The position numbers and the translations under genes were made by a program. From JACNIZ01 sp964344765 (GTDB lineage: Bacteria; Planctomycetota; UBA1135), in NCBI GenBank assembly GCA_964344765.1, contig CAYFOM010000029.1:1-57601 (forward strand): DNA of 57,601 nucleotides, read 5' to 3'. Positions 34,963 through 44,166 of this stretch are shown here, one piece after another (within the stretch, counting starts at the first letter, position 1; the number at the start of each line of letters is the position of its first letter). The notes beneath the pieces were generated by a model, which had not been told where the DNA came from, searched no databases, and saw only the letters and a list, made by a program, of their open reading frames with translations.

Positions 34963-36702
34963 ATGACCTCACTGACTTCCCGTGTGGCGGGATCCTTCGG
35001 CGCAATCTGCTTAGCGCTGGGGGCGACGTCCTGCCAACCTTCTGATACCAACGCCACCCAAGAACCTGAAGCCGCGGCCGACGACGGACATCATTCGTCC
35101 ACCGTCACGCTTTACCAAGACGGCTTGGGTTTGTTCATCGACCACCCGCAACTCCAAGCGGGATTGGGCGCTAAATTTGCCGTGCACCTGACTGACTTGA
35201 GCACCGGCAAACCCATCGCCGAAGGTAAGGTCAGCATTGAATTTCGTTCCGACAACGGCACTGTCAGCAACGCGAATGTCGACGGACCGGCGGACATCGG
35301 CTTATTCCTGCCGGTTGCCACCTTCGCGGAGGCGCAGAAGTTGGAATGGTCGCTGACTTGGCAATCCGACGCACGCACGGTGCGTTTTGAGCTGCCGGCG
35401 ACCGAGGTATACGCCGACCACGAAGCCGCACACGCCGCGGTTGGCGCGCATGAACACGAGCACGCCGACGACGTGCACATGATCATGGAGCAGCAGTGGA
35501 AGGTCGGCCTGATTAGCGAGGAAGTTGGGCGGCGCACGCTTACGCAGCGGCTGCAAGTGCCGGGCGAGATTGAAGCCATCAATCACTCCATTGCCCTGGT
35601 CAGTTCGCCGTTGGGCGGACGCTTGATTGCGTCGGAAGGTGAGCATCTTCCGCATATCGGCGACACGGTGAAAAAAGGACAAGTGTTGGGCTATCTGGAA
35701 CCGCCGCTGACTACTGCCGACGTGGCTCAATGGGTGTCCAGTCAAGCGGCACGCGAGGCTTTGCAGATCGAATTGGCGATGCAGCAGGTGGAGTTGCAAA
35801 ACAAAGCGGTCGAAGCCAACGCAGCTGCGGATCAAGCGCAAGTGCGGTTGGATGCGGCGCGGCAGACTGCGGTGCGGTTGGAGCCTTTACAGTTGAAGGG
35901 CTTGGTCAAAGTGTCGGAATTGCAAGCTGCGCAGGCGGCGGTGGCGTTGGCCGAGCAAGAGCGCAATTCGGCGTTGAAATTGAGTAAGGAATACCAAGCT
36001 GCGCAAGCCCAACTCAACGAGTTGGCCAAGCAGGCGGGCGGCGATGTGGATGGCGCTGCAGGGGATCTATTGGGCGGCAAATTGCAAAGCCTGCGCGTGC
36101 CGTTGGTCGCGGCAATTAGCGGCGAAATCGTCAACGTCAATCATGTCGAAGGCGAGGTGGTGCAAGCGCAACAAGAGATTTACCGCATCCTCAACTTGGA
36201 CAAGGTTTGGATTGCAGCGCACGTGTCGGAATTTGATTTGGCACAGTTGCCGGCGGTTCCCGGCGCGCTGCTGAAATTCCCGGCTTATCCCGAGCGCAGC
36301 TTTGATGTACTCGGCGAAATGGGCGGCCGATTGGTCGCCACCGGTCGCGAAGTCGACGAACGCACGCGAACCGTCGAGCTTCATTACCAGGCACCGAACC
36401 CCGAAGGTTTGTTCCGCGCCGGCATGTTTGCCGACGTCATGTTGGAAACCAAAACGGTGGTTGATGCGGTCGCAATACCCAGCAAAGCCATCGTTCACGA
36501 CAACGGCATTCCCATTGCTTACGTTGTTGTAGAAGCCGAAACCTTCGAGCGTCGCCAGCTAGAGCTTGGCGTCGAAGACGGCGAGTGGGTCGAGGTCATC
36601 AGCGGAATTGAAGCCGGTGAACGCATTGCAACTGTCGGCGCCTATTCGGTGAAGCTGGCAGCTGCCGGCGGCGATTCCTTCGGCCACGGCCACGTGCACT
36701 AA
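34963..36702 (+). CDS. RND efflux periplasmic adaptor (CzcB-like) lipoprotein
   Basis: A 579-residue membrane-fusion protein. It has a type II signal peptide with lipid-anchored Cys24 (LGATSC). Residues ~45-150 form a beta-domain as in CzcB/CusB-type proteins, and a His-containing linker follows (AHAAVGAHEHEHADD). The HlyD core comprises half-lipoyl segments around EGEHLPHIGDTVKKGQVLGYLEPP and SGEIVNVNHVEGEVVQAQQ, separated by a long coiled-coil rich in Ala and Gln (about 255-355). It links the inner-membrane pump to the outer-membrane channel. The stop is 12 bp before the fused pump gene. Confidence 0.88.
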   Translation: MTSLTSRVAGSFGAICLALGATSCQPSDTNATQEPEAAADDGHHSSTVTLYQDGLGLFIDHPQLQAGLGAKFAVHLTDLSTGKPIAEGKVSIEFRSDNGTVSNANVDGPADIGLFLPVATFAEAQKLEWSLTWQSDARTVRFELPATEVYADHEAAHAAVGAHEHEHADDVHMIMEQQWKVGLISEEVGRRTLTQRLQVPGEIEAINHSIALVSSPLGGRLIASEGEHLPHIGDTVKKGQVLGYLEPPLTTADVAQWVSSQAAREALQIELAMQQVELQNKAVEANAAADQAQVRLDAARQTAVRLEPLQLKGLVKVSELQAAQAAVALAEQERNSALKLSKEYQAAQAQLNELAKQAGGDVDGAAGDLLGGKLQSLRVPLVAAISGEIVNVNHVEGEVVQAQQEIYRILNLDKVWIAAHVSEFDLAQLPAVPGALLKFPAYPERSFDVLGEMGGRLVATGREVDERTRTVELHYQAPNPEGLFRAGMFADVMLETKTVVDAVAIPSKAIVHDNGIPIAYVVVEAETFERRQLELGVEDGEWVEVISGIEAGERIATVGAYSVKLAAAGGDSFGHGHVH

Positions 36703-36714
36703 GCGAGCAGAACC

Positions 36715-39700
36715 ATGATTAACGGTCTGATTCTGACTTCGCTGCGCAACCGCTTGGCGGTGTTGCTGATTAGCGCGGTACTGTTGATTACCGGCGCGGT
36801 GTTCACGCTGCGCATGCCGGTCGACGTCTTCCCCGACCTGACTGCGCCGACGGTTTCCATCGTCGTCGAAGGTCATGGCATGGCGCCCGAGGAAATGGAG
36901 ACCTTGGTCACCTTTCCCATCGAAACCGCCGTCAACGGAGCCACCGACGTGCGTCGAGTGCGTTCGGCGACGGCAGTAGGCTTGGCCATCATTTGGGTGG
37001 AATTTGAGTGGGGCACCGACATCTATCGGGCGCGTCAAACGGTGACCGAGCGCTTGGCGCCGATTGCCGCAACCTTGCCCGACCAAGTCGAACCGCCGGC
37101 GTTGGCGCCGGTGTCGTCGATCATGGGCGAGACGATGTTCTTATCGTTAACGTCGGATCGCCACAATGCGATGGAGCTGCGTACCACCGCCGAATCGTCC
37201 ATTCGGCGCCGAGTATTGGCGGTCAGCGGTGTATCGCAAGTCACCGTTTTGGGTGGTGACCTGAAGCAATACCAAGTGCTGCTCGATTCGCAACGCATGC
37301 GCGCCCTCGAGGTAACGATGAGCGAGGTCGCCGACGCGCTGAGTCACGGTAACGAAAACGTATCCGCTGGATTTTTGGATGACGGCAACACCGAAAACGT
37401 GTTGCGCGGTATTGGCCGCATTCAAACGGTTGCCGACATCTCCGATACCGTCGTCGCCAGTCGTCACGGACGTGCTATTACCGTTGAAGACGTCGGCGAA
37501 GTTCGCTTGGGGGCGGCGATCAAACGCGGCACCGGCGCGGCGTCGCGGCGCGGGCCGAACGGCGAAGCGATTACCGAAGAAGCGGTGATCTTGAGCATCG
37601 CCAAGCAACCGTCGGCCAATACTTTGGACTTGACCGCGTTGCTGGATGAAACGCTGGAAGACATTCAGCGCAGCCTGCCGGAAGGAATGGTGATCAATAG
37701 CCGTATCTTCCGCCAGTCGGATTTCATCGAAAATTCGATTGCCAACACCACGGCAGCTTTGCTGGAAGGTGGCTTATTCGTCGTCGTCATCGTCATCGCA
37801 TTCCTGGCGAGCATGCGGGCAAGCATCATCACCTTGTTGGCGATTCCAATCTCGCTACTCACCGCCGTTTTAGCGCTGCACTTCTCCGGCGCCAGCATCA
37901 ATACGATGACGTTAGGCGGCATGGCCATCGCCATCGGTGCGTTGGTTGACGACGCGATCATCGACGTTGAAAACGTAGTACGGCGATTACGACTCAATCG
38001 GCGATTACCCAAGAGTGAGCGTCAGAACATGGTCAAAGTCATCTTCGACGCCAGTGTCGAAGTGCGGACGTCGATCGTATTCGCCACCTTCATCATTCTG
38101 TTGGTGTTCACGCCGCTGTTGTTCTTGTCCGGCGTAGAAGGCCGACTGCTACGACCCTTGGGCGTGGCTTTCTGCGTTTCGTTGGCCGCATCGCTGCTCA
38201 CCGCGCTGACCCTGACGCCGGCACTTTGCTCGTACTTGCTGCCGGAAAGTCGCACCGTGCGCGGCGAACACGAACCGCGCGTCATTGTTTGGCTAAAGAG
38301 GCTGTACCGCGGCCCACTGGACTGGGTGCTGCGCCATCCGTGGATGACTACTCTTCCTGCAGTGGCGCTTTTGGTGATTGCGCTGGTCGGGGCATCGCGC
38401 ATGGGTAAGGAGTTTTTGCCGGAGTTCAATGAAGGCGGTTACGTCATCGGTTTGGTGACTTTGCCTGGCACTTCGCTGCAGCAAAGCAGTTACTTGACCA
38501 GTTTGGCGCAGGAAACATTGATGCGTCATCCGGAAATCATCGCCATTGGTCGTCGTACCGGTCGTGCCGAACGCGATGAACATGCGCAAGGTGTGGAAGC
38601 GACCGAGCTGGACATGACGGTGGATATGTCTGCGCCCGAGCAGTTTGGTGCACCGCGCCGCAGTCAGGCCGAATTGTTGGAAGCCATGCGCGCCGACCTC
38701 GCCGCCATTCCCGGTATGCAAGCCACCTTCGGTCAGCCGATTTCGCACCGCATTGACCACATGCTGTCGGGTACGCGTGCGACGATTGCTGTGAAAATTT
38801 TCGGCAACGAACTGCATACGTTGCGCCGCATTGCGTCGGAAGTGGAAGCGCAAATGGCCGAGATCCCCGGCGTCGTCGACTTGTCGACCGAACAGCAATT
38901 GGACGTGCCGCAAGTTCGCGTGGAATTCCGGCGCGAAGCCTTGGCTCGTTATGGCTTGCACATTTCCGAAGCCGCCGCCGCCTTAACCGCGGCTTTCCGC
39001 GGCAACCCGGTCAGTCAGGTGCTGGAAGGCCAGCAGGTTTACGACGTCACCGTTCGCCTAGCCGAAAGTCCGGACGCCAGCATGGCCGAGGTCGGTGAAG
39101 TGTTGGTGGATACACCGGCTGGGTACAAGGTGCCGCTAAAGACGCTTGCTCACATTTACCAAGACAGCGGTCCAAACTTCATCAACCGCGAGAACGTGCA
39201 GCGCAAGATTGTTGTCATGTGCAACGTCGCCGGCCGCGACATGGGCGGCGTGGTGGCCGATATTCGTGAAGCGGTAGGGAATAACGTGCCGATGCCGAAT
39301 GGTTATTACGTGCAATACGGCGGCCAATTTGAAAGTGCGGCGGCGACGAATCAGCGCTTGACCTTCTTGGGCATACTGGTTTTTGTCGTCATCGGTTTCA
39401 TGCTGCACATCATGTTTGGTTCGATGCGCGCCGCGTTGCTGATCATGCTGAACTTGCCGCTGGCATTGATCGGCGGAGTTGCCGGTGTTTACTTCAGTGG
39501 CGGCGTGCTTTCGGTGGCGTCGATCATTGGTTTCATCTCGGTGTTCGGCATTGCCGCGCGCAATGGCATCATGCTGGTGTCGCACATCGGTCATTTGCAA
39601 ACGCATGAAGGTGTGCATGACTTCAAAGAAGCGGTGCGTCGTGGATCAATGGAAAGGCTGGCGCCGATTTTGATGACCGCACTGGCCGCTGGTCTAGCTT

Positions 39701-41268
39701 TGATCCCGCTGGCGATGCGCGGCGAAGACCCCGGCACCGAAATTTTGACGCCGATGGCCATCGTCATTTTGTTCGGCCTGCTGTCGTCGACGGTGTTGAA
39801 CATGTTGGTGGTGCCGGCGCTTTACCTGCGCTTTGGCAAACCGCCCAAGCCGGCCGCACCGCGCACCGAAGAAGGCTTCCTCAAGGGATCGATGCCTTCC
39901 ACCATGGGCGGCTGGATGCTGCTGCCGACGTTGGGGCTGCTTGCCGTCATCGGTGGCACTTCGTGTGCCCAAGTGGATCCCCAAGCCGATTTCGACGAGG
40001 CAGCCAACCTTGCCCAGCAACGCAGTGGGGTAGAGGCAACCTACAACCCGTCGACGCCTGAGCTAACGCCGACCGAGGTCAGCGCCTACTACGCCGACGG
40101 TCTCAGTTTGGAGGAAGCGCTGGAATTGGCGATGCTCAACAACCACGATTTGCAGGCAGCCTTCCAACAAATCGGAGTTGCTCATGCCGATCAAGTGCAA
40201 GCTGGTTTGTGGAGCAATCCATCGCTGGACGCGATGTTGCGCGCGCCAACCGGATCCGGTTCCGAAGTGTTGGAATTAGCGCTGGGATTGCAGTTAATGG
40301 ATTTGTGGCGAGTTCCACTGCGAAGCCGCATTGCCGAACATGAATTACAGGCAATGGTGTTGCAAGTCGCGCGTCAGGCCGTGCAGCTTTCCGCACAAAC
40401 CCAACAGGCTTATCTGGCAGCCTACGCCGCCGAGCAGCAGCTGCAATTGCAGGAGCAAATCGTCAAGTTGGAAGAGCAGTGGGTCAAAGCTCATCAGCTA
40501 TATTTCGACGCCGGTGAATTGACCGCGGTGGAGCTGCAGGCCCAACAGGCTGCGTGGAAACAGCAACAGTTGAAGTGGATGAAGCTGGCCGAAGGAATGG
40601 ATCAAAGCCGCAATCGATTGGCAGTTTTGCTGTCCACCGATCGCGATTTAAGTCGCGTGGAATTGACCTACCAGCCACCGTCCACCGACGCCACCGAACT
40701 ACCGGAACCCGGCGCCGGCTTGCTGATCGACCAGGCATTACGTCACCGCCTCGACTTGCAATCCATGCAGCAGTCCATCGCCGCTTTAGAGGAAGTGGTT
40801 GAATTGCAGAAGAGCGGCAAGTGGGGCGACGTCGGCGTGGGTTTGGCTAGCGAACGCGACGACAACACCACGTTGCTGGGCCCGGCGGTGAGTTGGGTGC
40901 TGCCGTTGTTTGATCAAAACCAGGCGCAAGTCGCGCGTGCAGAGTTCGCTTTAGCAGCGCTGCGCAAGCAGTATCAGCAAAAGCAAGTGGAGATCACTCA
41001 GCAGGTGCGTGGGTTGGTGCAGTCGGTGCAAAACCAGCGCGATAGCATCGAATTTCAAGCCAAGGTGGTGCTGCCGGAATTGCAGCAATCGCTGCAGCAG
41101 CAGCAAGTGCGCGTGCGTGCCGGCGAAGCTACCTGGCTAGACCTGATTCGCATTCAGCGTGAAGTTTTGGTCGAAGAGCAACAGCTGGCAGCCGGTCGTC
41201 AGCAGTTGGCGTTGCTGTGGATGGATTTGCAGCAAGCCACTGGCGGCAAAGTTGATCACGGTGAATAG
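36715..41268 (+). CDS. CzcA-type RND pump fused to CzcC/TolC-like lipoprotein
   Basis: A 1517-residue protein. Residues 1-~1050 are a complete heavy-metal RND pump: first helix, two large periplasmic domains, and membrane blocks such as GGMAIAIGALVDDAIIDVENV and ASIIGFISVFGIAARNGIML. Residues ~1060-1517 are an outer-membrane-factor protein. They begin with what looks like its own lipoprotein signal (MGGWMLLPTLGLLAVIGGTSC, Cys1084) and continue into LSLEEALELAMLNNHDLQAAFQQIG and long coiled-coils. No stop separates the two parts. The product may be cut at Cys1084 by signal peptidase II, or the channel may also start internally (ATG at 39892). Metal specificity is unknown; the His-rich neighbour suggests divalent or Cu ions. 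Confidence 0.88.
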   Translation: MINGLILTSLRNRLAVLLISAVLLITGAVFTLRMPVDVFPDLTAPTVSIVVEGHGMAPEEMETLVTFPIETAVNGATDVRRVRSATAVGLAIIWVEFEWGTDIYRARQTVTERLAPIAATLPDQVEPPALAPVSSIMGETMFLSLTSDRHNAMELRTTAESSIRRRVLAVSGVSQVTVLGGDLKQYQVLLDSQRMRALEVTMSEVADALSHGNENVSAGFLDDGNTENVLRGIGRIQTVADISDTVVASRHGRAITVEDVGEVRLGAAIKRGTGAASRRGPNGEAITEEAVILSIAKQPSANTLDLTALLDETLEDIQRSLPEGMVINSRIFRQSDFIENSIANTTAALLEGGLFVVVIVIAFLASMRASIITLLAIPISLLTAVLALHFSGASINTMTLGGMAIAIGALVDDAIIDVENVVRRLRLNRRLPKSERQNMVKVIFDASVEVRTSIVFATFIILLVFTPLLFLSGVEGRLLRPLGVAFCVSLAASLLTALTLTPALCSYLLPESRTVRGEHEPRVIVWLKRLYRGPLDWVLRHPWMTTLPAVALLVIALVGASRMGKEFLPEFNEGGYVIGLVTLPGTSLQQSSYLTSLAQETLMRHPEIIAIGRRTGRAERDEHAQGVEATELDMTVDMSAPEQFGAPRRSQAELLEAMRADLAAIPGMQATFGQPISHRIDHMLSGTRATIAVKIFGNELHTLRRIASEVEAQMAEIPGVVDLSTEQQLDVPQVRVEFRREALARYGLHISEAAAALTAAFRGNPVSQVLEGQQVYDVTVRLAESPDASMAEVGEVLVDTPAGYKVPLKTLAHIYQDSGPNFINRENVQRKIVVMCNVAGRDMGGVVADIREAVGNNVPMPNGYYVQYGGQFESAAATNQRLTFLGILVFVVIGFMLHIMFGSMRAALLIMLNLPLALIGGVAGVYFSGGVLSVASIIGFISVFGIAARNGIMLVSHIGHLQTHEGVHDFKEAVRRGSMERLAPILMTALAAGLALIPLAMRGEDPGTEILTPMAIVILFGLLSSTVLNMLVVPALYLRFGKPPKPAAPRTEEGFLKGSMPSTMGGWMLLPTLGLLAVIGGTSCAQVDPQADFDEAANLAQQRSGVEATYNPSTPELTPTEVSAYYADGLSLEEALELAMLNNHDLQAAFQQIGVAHADQVQAGLWSNPSLDAMLRAPTGSGSEVLELALGLQLMDLWRVPLRSRIAEHELQAMVLQVARQAVQLSAQTQQAYLAAYAAEQQLQLQEQIVKLEEQWVKAHQLYFDAGELTAVELQAQQAAWKQQQLKWMKLAEGMDQSRNRLAVLLSTDRDLSRVELTYQPPSTDATELPEPGAGLLIDQALRHRLDLQSMQQSIAALEEVVELQKSGKWGDVGVGLASERDDNTTLLGPAVSWVLPLFDQNQAQVARAEFALAALRKQYQQKQVEITQQVRGLVQSVQNQRDSIEFQAKVVLPELQQSLQQQQVRVRAGEATWLDLIRIQREVLVEEQQLAAGRQQLALLWMDLQQATGGKVDHGE

Positions 41269-41349
41269 CCGCTTCGATGACAGCGGTTTAATGAACCGAT
41301 TGTAATCGTACTCGGCGGAACGCAGCGCGAGCCGCCGGGTAACGGATAC

Positions 41350-43020
41350 ATGAACCAATCATCAACGATCTCCCTCTTCACGTTGGTGACTGCTTTGACT
41401 GTATTCACAACTCGCGACGTGAACGCACAGGGCGGCCTCCAGCCACCGCCTGTACCAGCAGGCAACCCGATCACCGTCGAAAAGACCATGCTTGGCAAGG
41501 CGCTGTTCTGGGATGAACAGCTGTCGTCAACGCGCATGACCGCTTGCGGCACTTGCCACATTTTGACTGCCGGTGGTTCGGATCCACGTTCGATCATCGG
41601 TGACCCACGCTCTACGCACCCAGGCGCCGACGGCATTTTCGGCACCCCGGACGACGTCACCGGTTCGCCGGGCGTGGTGCGCAGTGGCGCAGATGGTTTG
41701 TACATTGCCGACGCCGATTTTTCGCTGGCACCACAGGTCACCGGGCGCCGTTCGATGCCGGCGGTGAATGCTGGTTATCCGCGCGCGCTGTTTTGGGATG
41801 GTCGCGCTTTGGAACAATTCCGTGATCCGTTGACCAACGCGGTTATCTTGCCGCAGTTTGCCGCGCTGGAAAGTCAGGCTTTAGGGCCGATCATGAGCGA
41901 GGTGGAAATGGGTCACGAAGGTTTGGATTGGAGCGGCGTCAGCGATCGCTTGCAAAATTCCACGCCGCTGGCGATGGCAACCAACATTCCCGTCGACTTG
42001 AATGCGTGGATCAACAACCGCAGCTATCCGCAGCTGTTTGCTGACGCCTTCGGCGATCCGGCGATCACACCAGTGCGCATTGCGTTTGCGTTGGCGACTT
42101 ACCAGCGCGAGCTGTACACCAACCAAGCACCGATTGATGATTTCCTCAACGGCAACCCCAACGCGTTAACCGCTCAAGAACAGCGTGGTTTCAACGTCTT
42201 CAACAGTCCGCAAGCCGGCTGCAACATTTGCCACGGCGGTCCGTTGTTCAGTGACAACTTGTTCCACTACACCGGTGTCACGCCGCAGTTTGAAGATCCG
42301 GGTTTGGGTGACATCAATGGCGATCCGCGCGCCGAGGGGCAGATGAAAACGCCGACGTTGCGCAATGCGGAATTACGCGCGCCGTTCTTCCATAACGGCA
42401 ACACGCAAACGCTGGCTGATGTGGTCGCGTTTTACAATCGCGGCGGCAACTTCAACGGACCGAACAAAGCGCCCGGCGTGCGTCCGCTTGGTCTCAGCCC
42501 GCAGCAGCAGGCTGATTTGGTTGCCTTCCTCGGCCGCCCGATGACCGACCCGCGTCTGCGCGATGGCGTCGCACCTTTCGACCGTCCGACCCTGTTCAGC
42601 GAGACCAATCAGAGCGGCCAAACCTATGGCGCGCCAACCTTCGGCAGTGGTGGATTCCTGCCGTCCATGGTTGCGTTGGAACCGCCGATGCTCGGCAACC
42701 CTTCGTTGACCCTCGGCGTCGACGGTGCCTTAGGCGGAGCTGCCGCGACCTTATTGGTCGACCGCGCCGCCGATTTCGCCGGATCGCCTCTGCGAGGCGC
42801 AACTTGCTACTTGGACTTGTCCGCTGCGCTGATGCAAAACCCGGTGGTGCTGGATGGCGCCGGACCCGGCGACGGCACCTCGTCGCTGAGCTTCGCCATT
42901 CCGAATAATGCATCGCTGATCGGCCAGAACTTCTACGCCCAGTGGTTCATCGAGGACGCAGCCGCGCCGGCCGGCGTTTCGGCAACCCAGGCGGTGCAGT
43001 TCACCTTGTACCGCAACTAA
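41350..43020 (+). CDS. Di-heme cytochrome c peroxidase family protein with C-terminal tail domain
   Basis: A 556-residue exported protein. The signal peptide ends near DVNAQGG. Two c-type heme sites are visible: CGTCH (Cys66, Cys69, His70) and CNICH (Cys291, Cys294, His295), as in CcpA/MauG. The RRSMPAVNAGYPRALFWDGRA and KTPTLRNAELRAPFFHNG blocks are typical. Residues ~430-556 are an added beta-rich tail (LGNPSLTLGVDG through QNFYAQWFIEDA) of the kind found at the ends of planctomycete surface proteins. It probably reduces peroxide or oxidises a partner in the periplasm. It lies 81 bp after the metal pump, possibly separately transcribed. Confidence 0.87.
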   Translation: MNQSSTISLFTLVTALTVFTTRDVNAQGGLQPPPVPAGNPITVEKTMLGKALFWDEQLSSTRMTACGTCHILTAGGSDPRSIIGDPRSTHPGADGIFGTPDDVTGSPGVVRSGADGLYIADADFSLAPQVTGRRSMPAVNAGYPRALFWDGRALEQFRDPLTNAVILPQFAALESQALGPIMSEVEMGHEGLDWSGVSDRLQNSTPLAMATNIPVDLNAWINNRSYPQLFADAFGDPAITPVRIAFALATYQRELYTNQAPIDDFLNGNPNALTAQEQRGFNVFNSPQAGCNICHGGPLFSDNLFHYTGVTPQFEDPGLGDINGDPRAEGQMKTPTLRNAELRAPFFHNGNTQTLADVVAFYNRGGNFNGPNKAPGVRPLGLSPQQQADLVAFLGRPMTDPRLRDGVAPFDRPTLFSETNQSGQTYGAPTFGSGGFLPSMVALEPPMLGNPSLTLGVDGALGGAAATLLVDRAADFAGSPLRGATCYLDLSAALMQNPVVLDGAGPGDGTSSLSFAIPNNASLIGQNFYAQWFIEDAAAPAGVSATQAVQFTLYRN

Positions 43021-43047
43021 TCCGGCGGCTGCGGCCGTCACAAACCG

Positions 43048-43073
43048 GGCCGGGCGATTCACGTCGCTCGGCC
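43048..43073 (+). terminator. Hairpin after the peroxidase gene
   Basis: GGCCGGGCGA pairs with TCGCTCGGCC (10 bp, one G-T pair) around a 6-nt loop. It lies between the peroxidase stop and the next start, with only a short T-containing tail, so terminator strength is doubtful. Confidence 0.4.
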
Positions 43074-43092
43074 TGTTAAGCTGCTGGCAGAC

Positions 43093-44160
43093 ATGAAGAA
43101 GTTCCTGCTCTTCATCCTTCTGCCGGCAGCTTTGCTGTTTGGCGCTTTCCAGTTGTGGGGCGGCGACGCCGACGCCGATTCCGGGCCGCGAACCGTGCAA
43201 GTGACGAGAGGTGATGTGGCCATCGAAGCCACTGCCGTCGGCCGGGTCGAGGCCTTGTTTGAAGTGCCGGTCAAATCCAGCTCCGGCGGCGTGCTGACCC
43301 AGCGCTTTGTCGAGCTCGGCCAGCGCGTCAAAAAGGGGGACCCGATTGGCGAAGTGCGTCCGGTATTGACCGACTTGCAGAAGCTGCAGGCGGAACGCGC
43401 CCTAGAGGGTGCGCGTGAATCCGAAGAGGGTGCCGTCGAAATGGTGCGTGGCGAAAACTTGGCCGGTTGGGCGATGCGCTTTTTCCAAGGCGGCAAAAGC
43501 TTGCAGCGCATGGAAAAAGGTGCGGCGCGGGCGCGCGGCGATACCGAAGCGCAATTGGAGTTGTTGTTAAACGGTAGTGCAAAAATCGAAGGCCTAGTAA
43601 TTGATTATTTGGTGCGTGCGCCGATCGACGGCCATGTGATTCGTTTGGATTTGGAGCAGGGCGAACCGGTGGTGCCGTCCAGTTCATTTGGATCGGGCAC
43701 CGAGTTATGCATGCTCGCCGATTTAGATCACCCGGTGTTCCGTGGTACCGTCGATGAGATCGACGTCGGTCGATTGAGCGAGGGCATGAAGGCGCGTATC
43801 ACGCTGGGTGCGCTGCCCGATCAAGAATTAGACGGCGAGCTGACCGAGATCGCATTGCAAGCGCAGTCGGTGAATAATGCGGTGCAATTCGCCGTGCAAA
43901 TGTCGGTGCAAGCGCCGGAGGACTTGGTCATTCGTTCCGGTTATTCAGCGGTGGCTCGCATTCAAATTCAACGCACCCAAAACGTGCTGACCTTGCCGGA
44001 GCGCGTGGTGGATTACCGCGACGGCAAAGCCTTTGTTTTGATGGGCAATGAATTAGGTGAGCCGGTCGAGGTCGAAATTCAAATCGGGCTCAGTGACGGC
44101 TTAACCGTCGAGGTAGTCTCCGGCGCCGAAGAAGGCGAAATCGTTTTCGAGCGCAACTAA
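43093..44160 (+). CDS. ABC-exporter periplasmic adaptor (MacA/HlyD-like)
   Basis: A 355-residue membrane-fusion protein with an N-terminal helix (about 3-20, KFLLFILLPAALLFGAFQL). The lipoyl halves are near SSSGGVLTQRFVELGQRVKKGDPIGEV and RAPIDGHVIRLDLEQGEPV, with a short helical hairpin between them. A beta-barrel domain follows (FRGTVDEIDVGRLSEGMKARI). It heads a four-gene operon with two FtsX-type permeases and an ATPase, the layout of MacAB or DevBCA exporters, and would connect the pump to an outer-membrane channel. Substrate unknown (peptide, lipid or glycolipid are typical). Confidence 0.85.
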   Translation: MKKFLLFILLPAALLFGAFQLWGGDADADSGPRTVQVTRGDVAIEATAVGRVEALFEVPVKSSSGGVLTQRFVELGQRVKKGDPIGEVRPVLTDLQKLQAERALEGARESEEGAVEMVRGENLAGWAMRFFQGGKSLQRMEKGAARARGDTEAQLELLLNGSAKIEGLVIDYLVRAPIDGHVIRLDLEQGEPVVPSSSFGSGTELCMLADLDHPVFRGTVDEIDVGRLSEGMKARITLGALPDQELDGELTEIALQAQSVNNAVQFAVQMSVQAPEDLVIRSGYSAVARIQIQRTQNVLTLPERVVDYRDGKAFVLMGNELGEPVEVEIQIGLSDGLTVEVVSGAEEGEIVFERN

Positions 44161-44166
44161 CCGCCG

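Noticed and set aside
34963..41268. Multidrug (AcrAB-TolC type) rather than metal efflux
   Set aside because: The His-rich neighbour, the His linker in the adaptor and the CzcA/CusA-like sequence favour metals, though the exact ion cannot be read.
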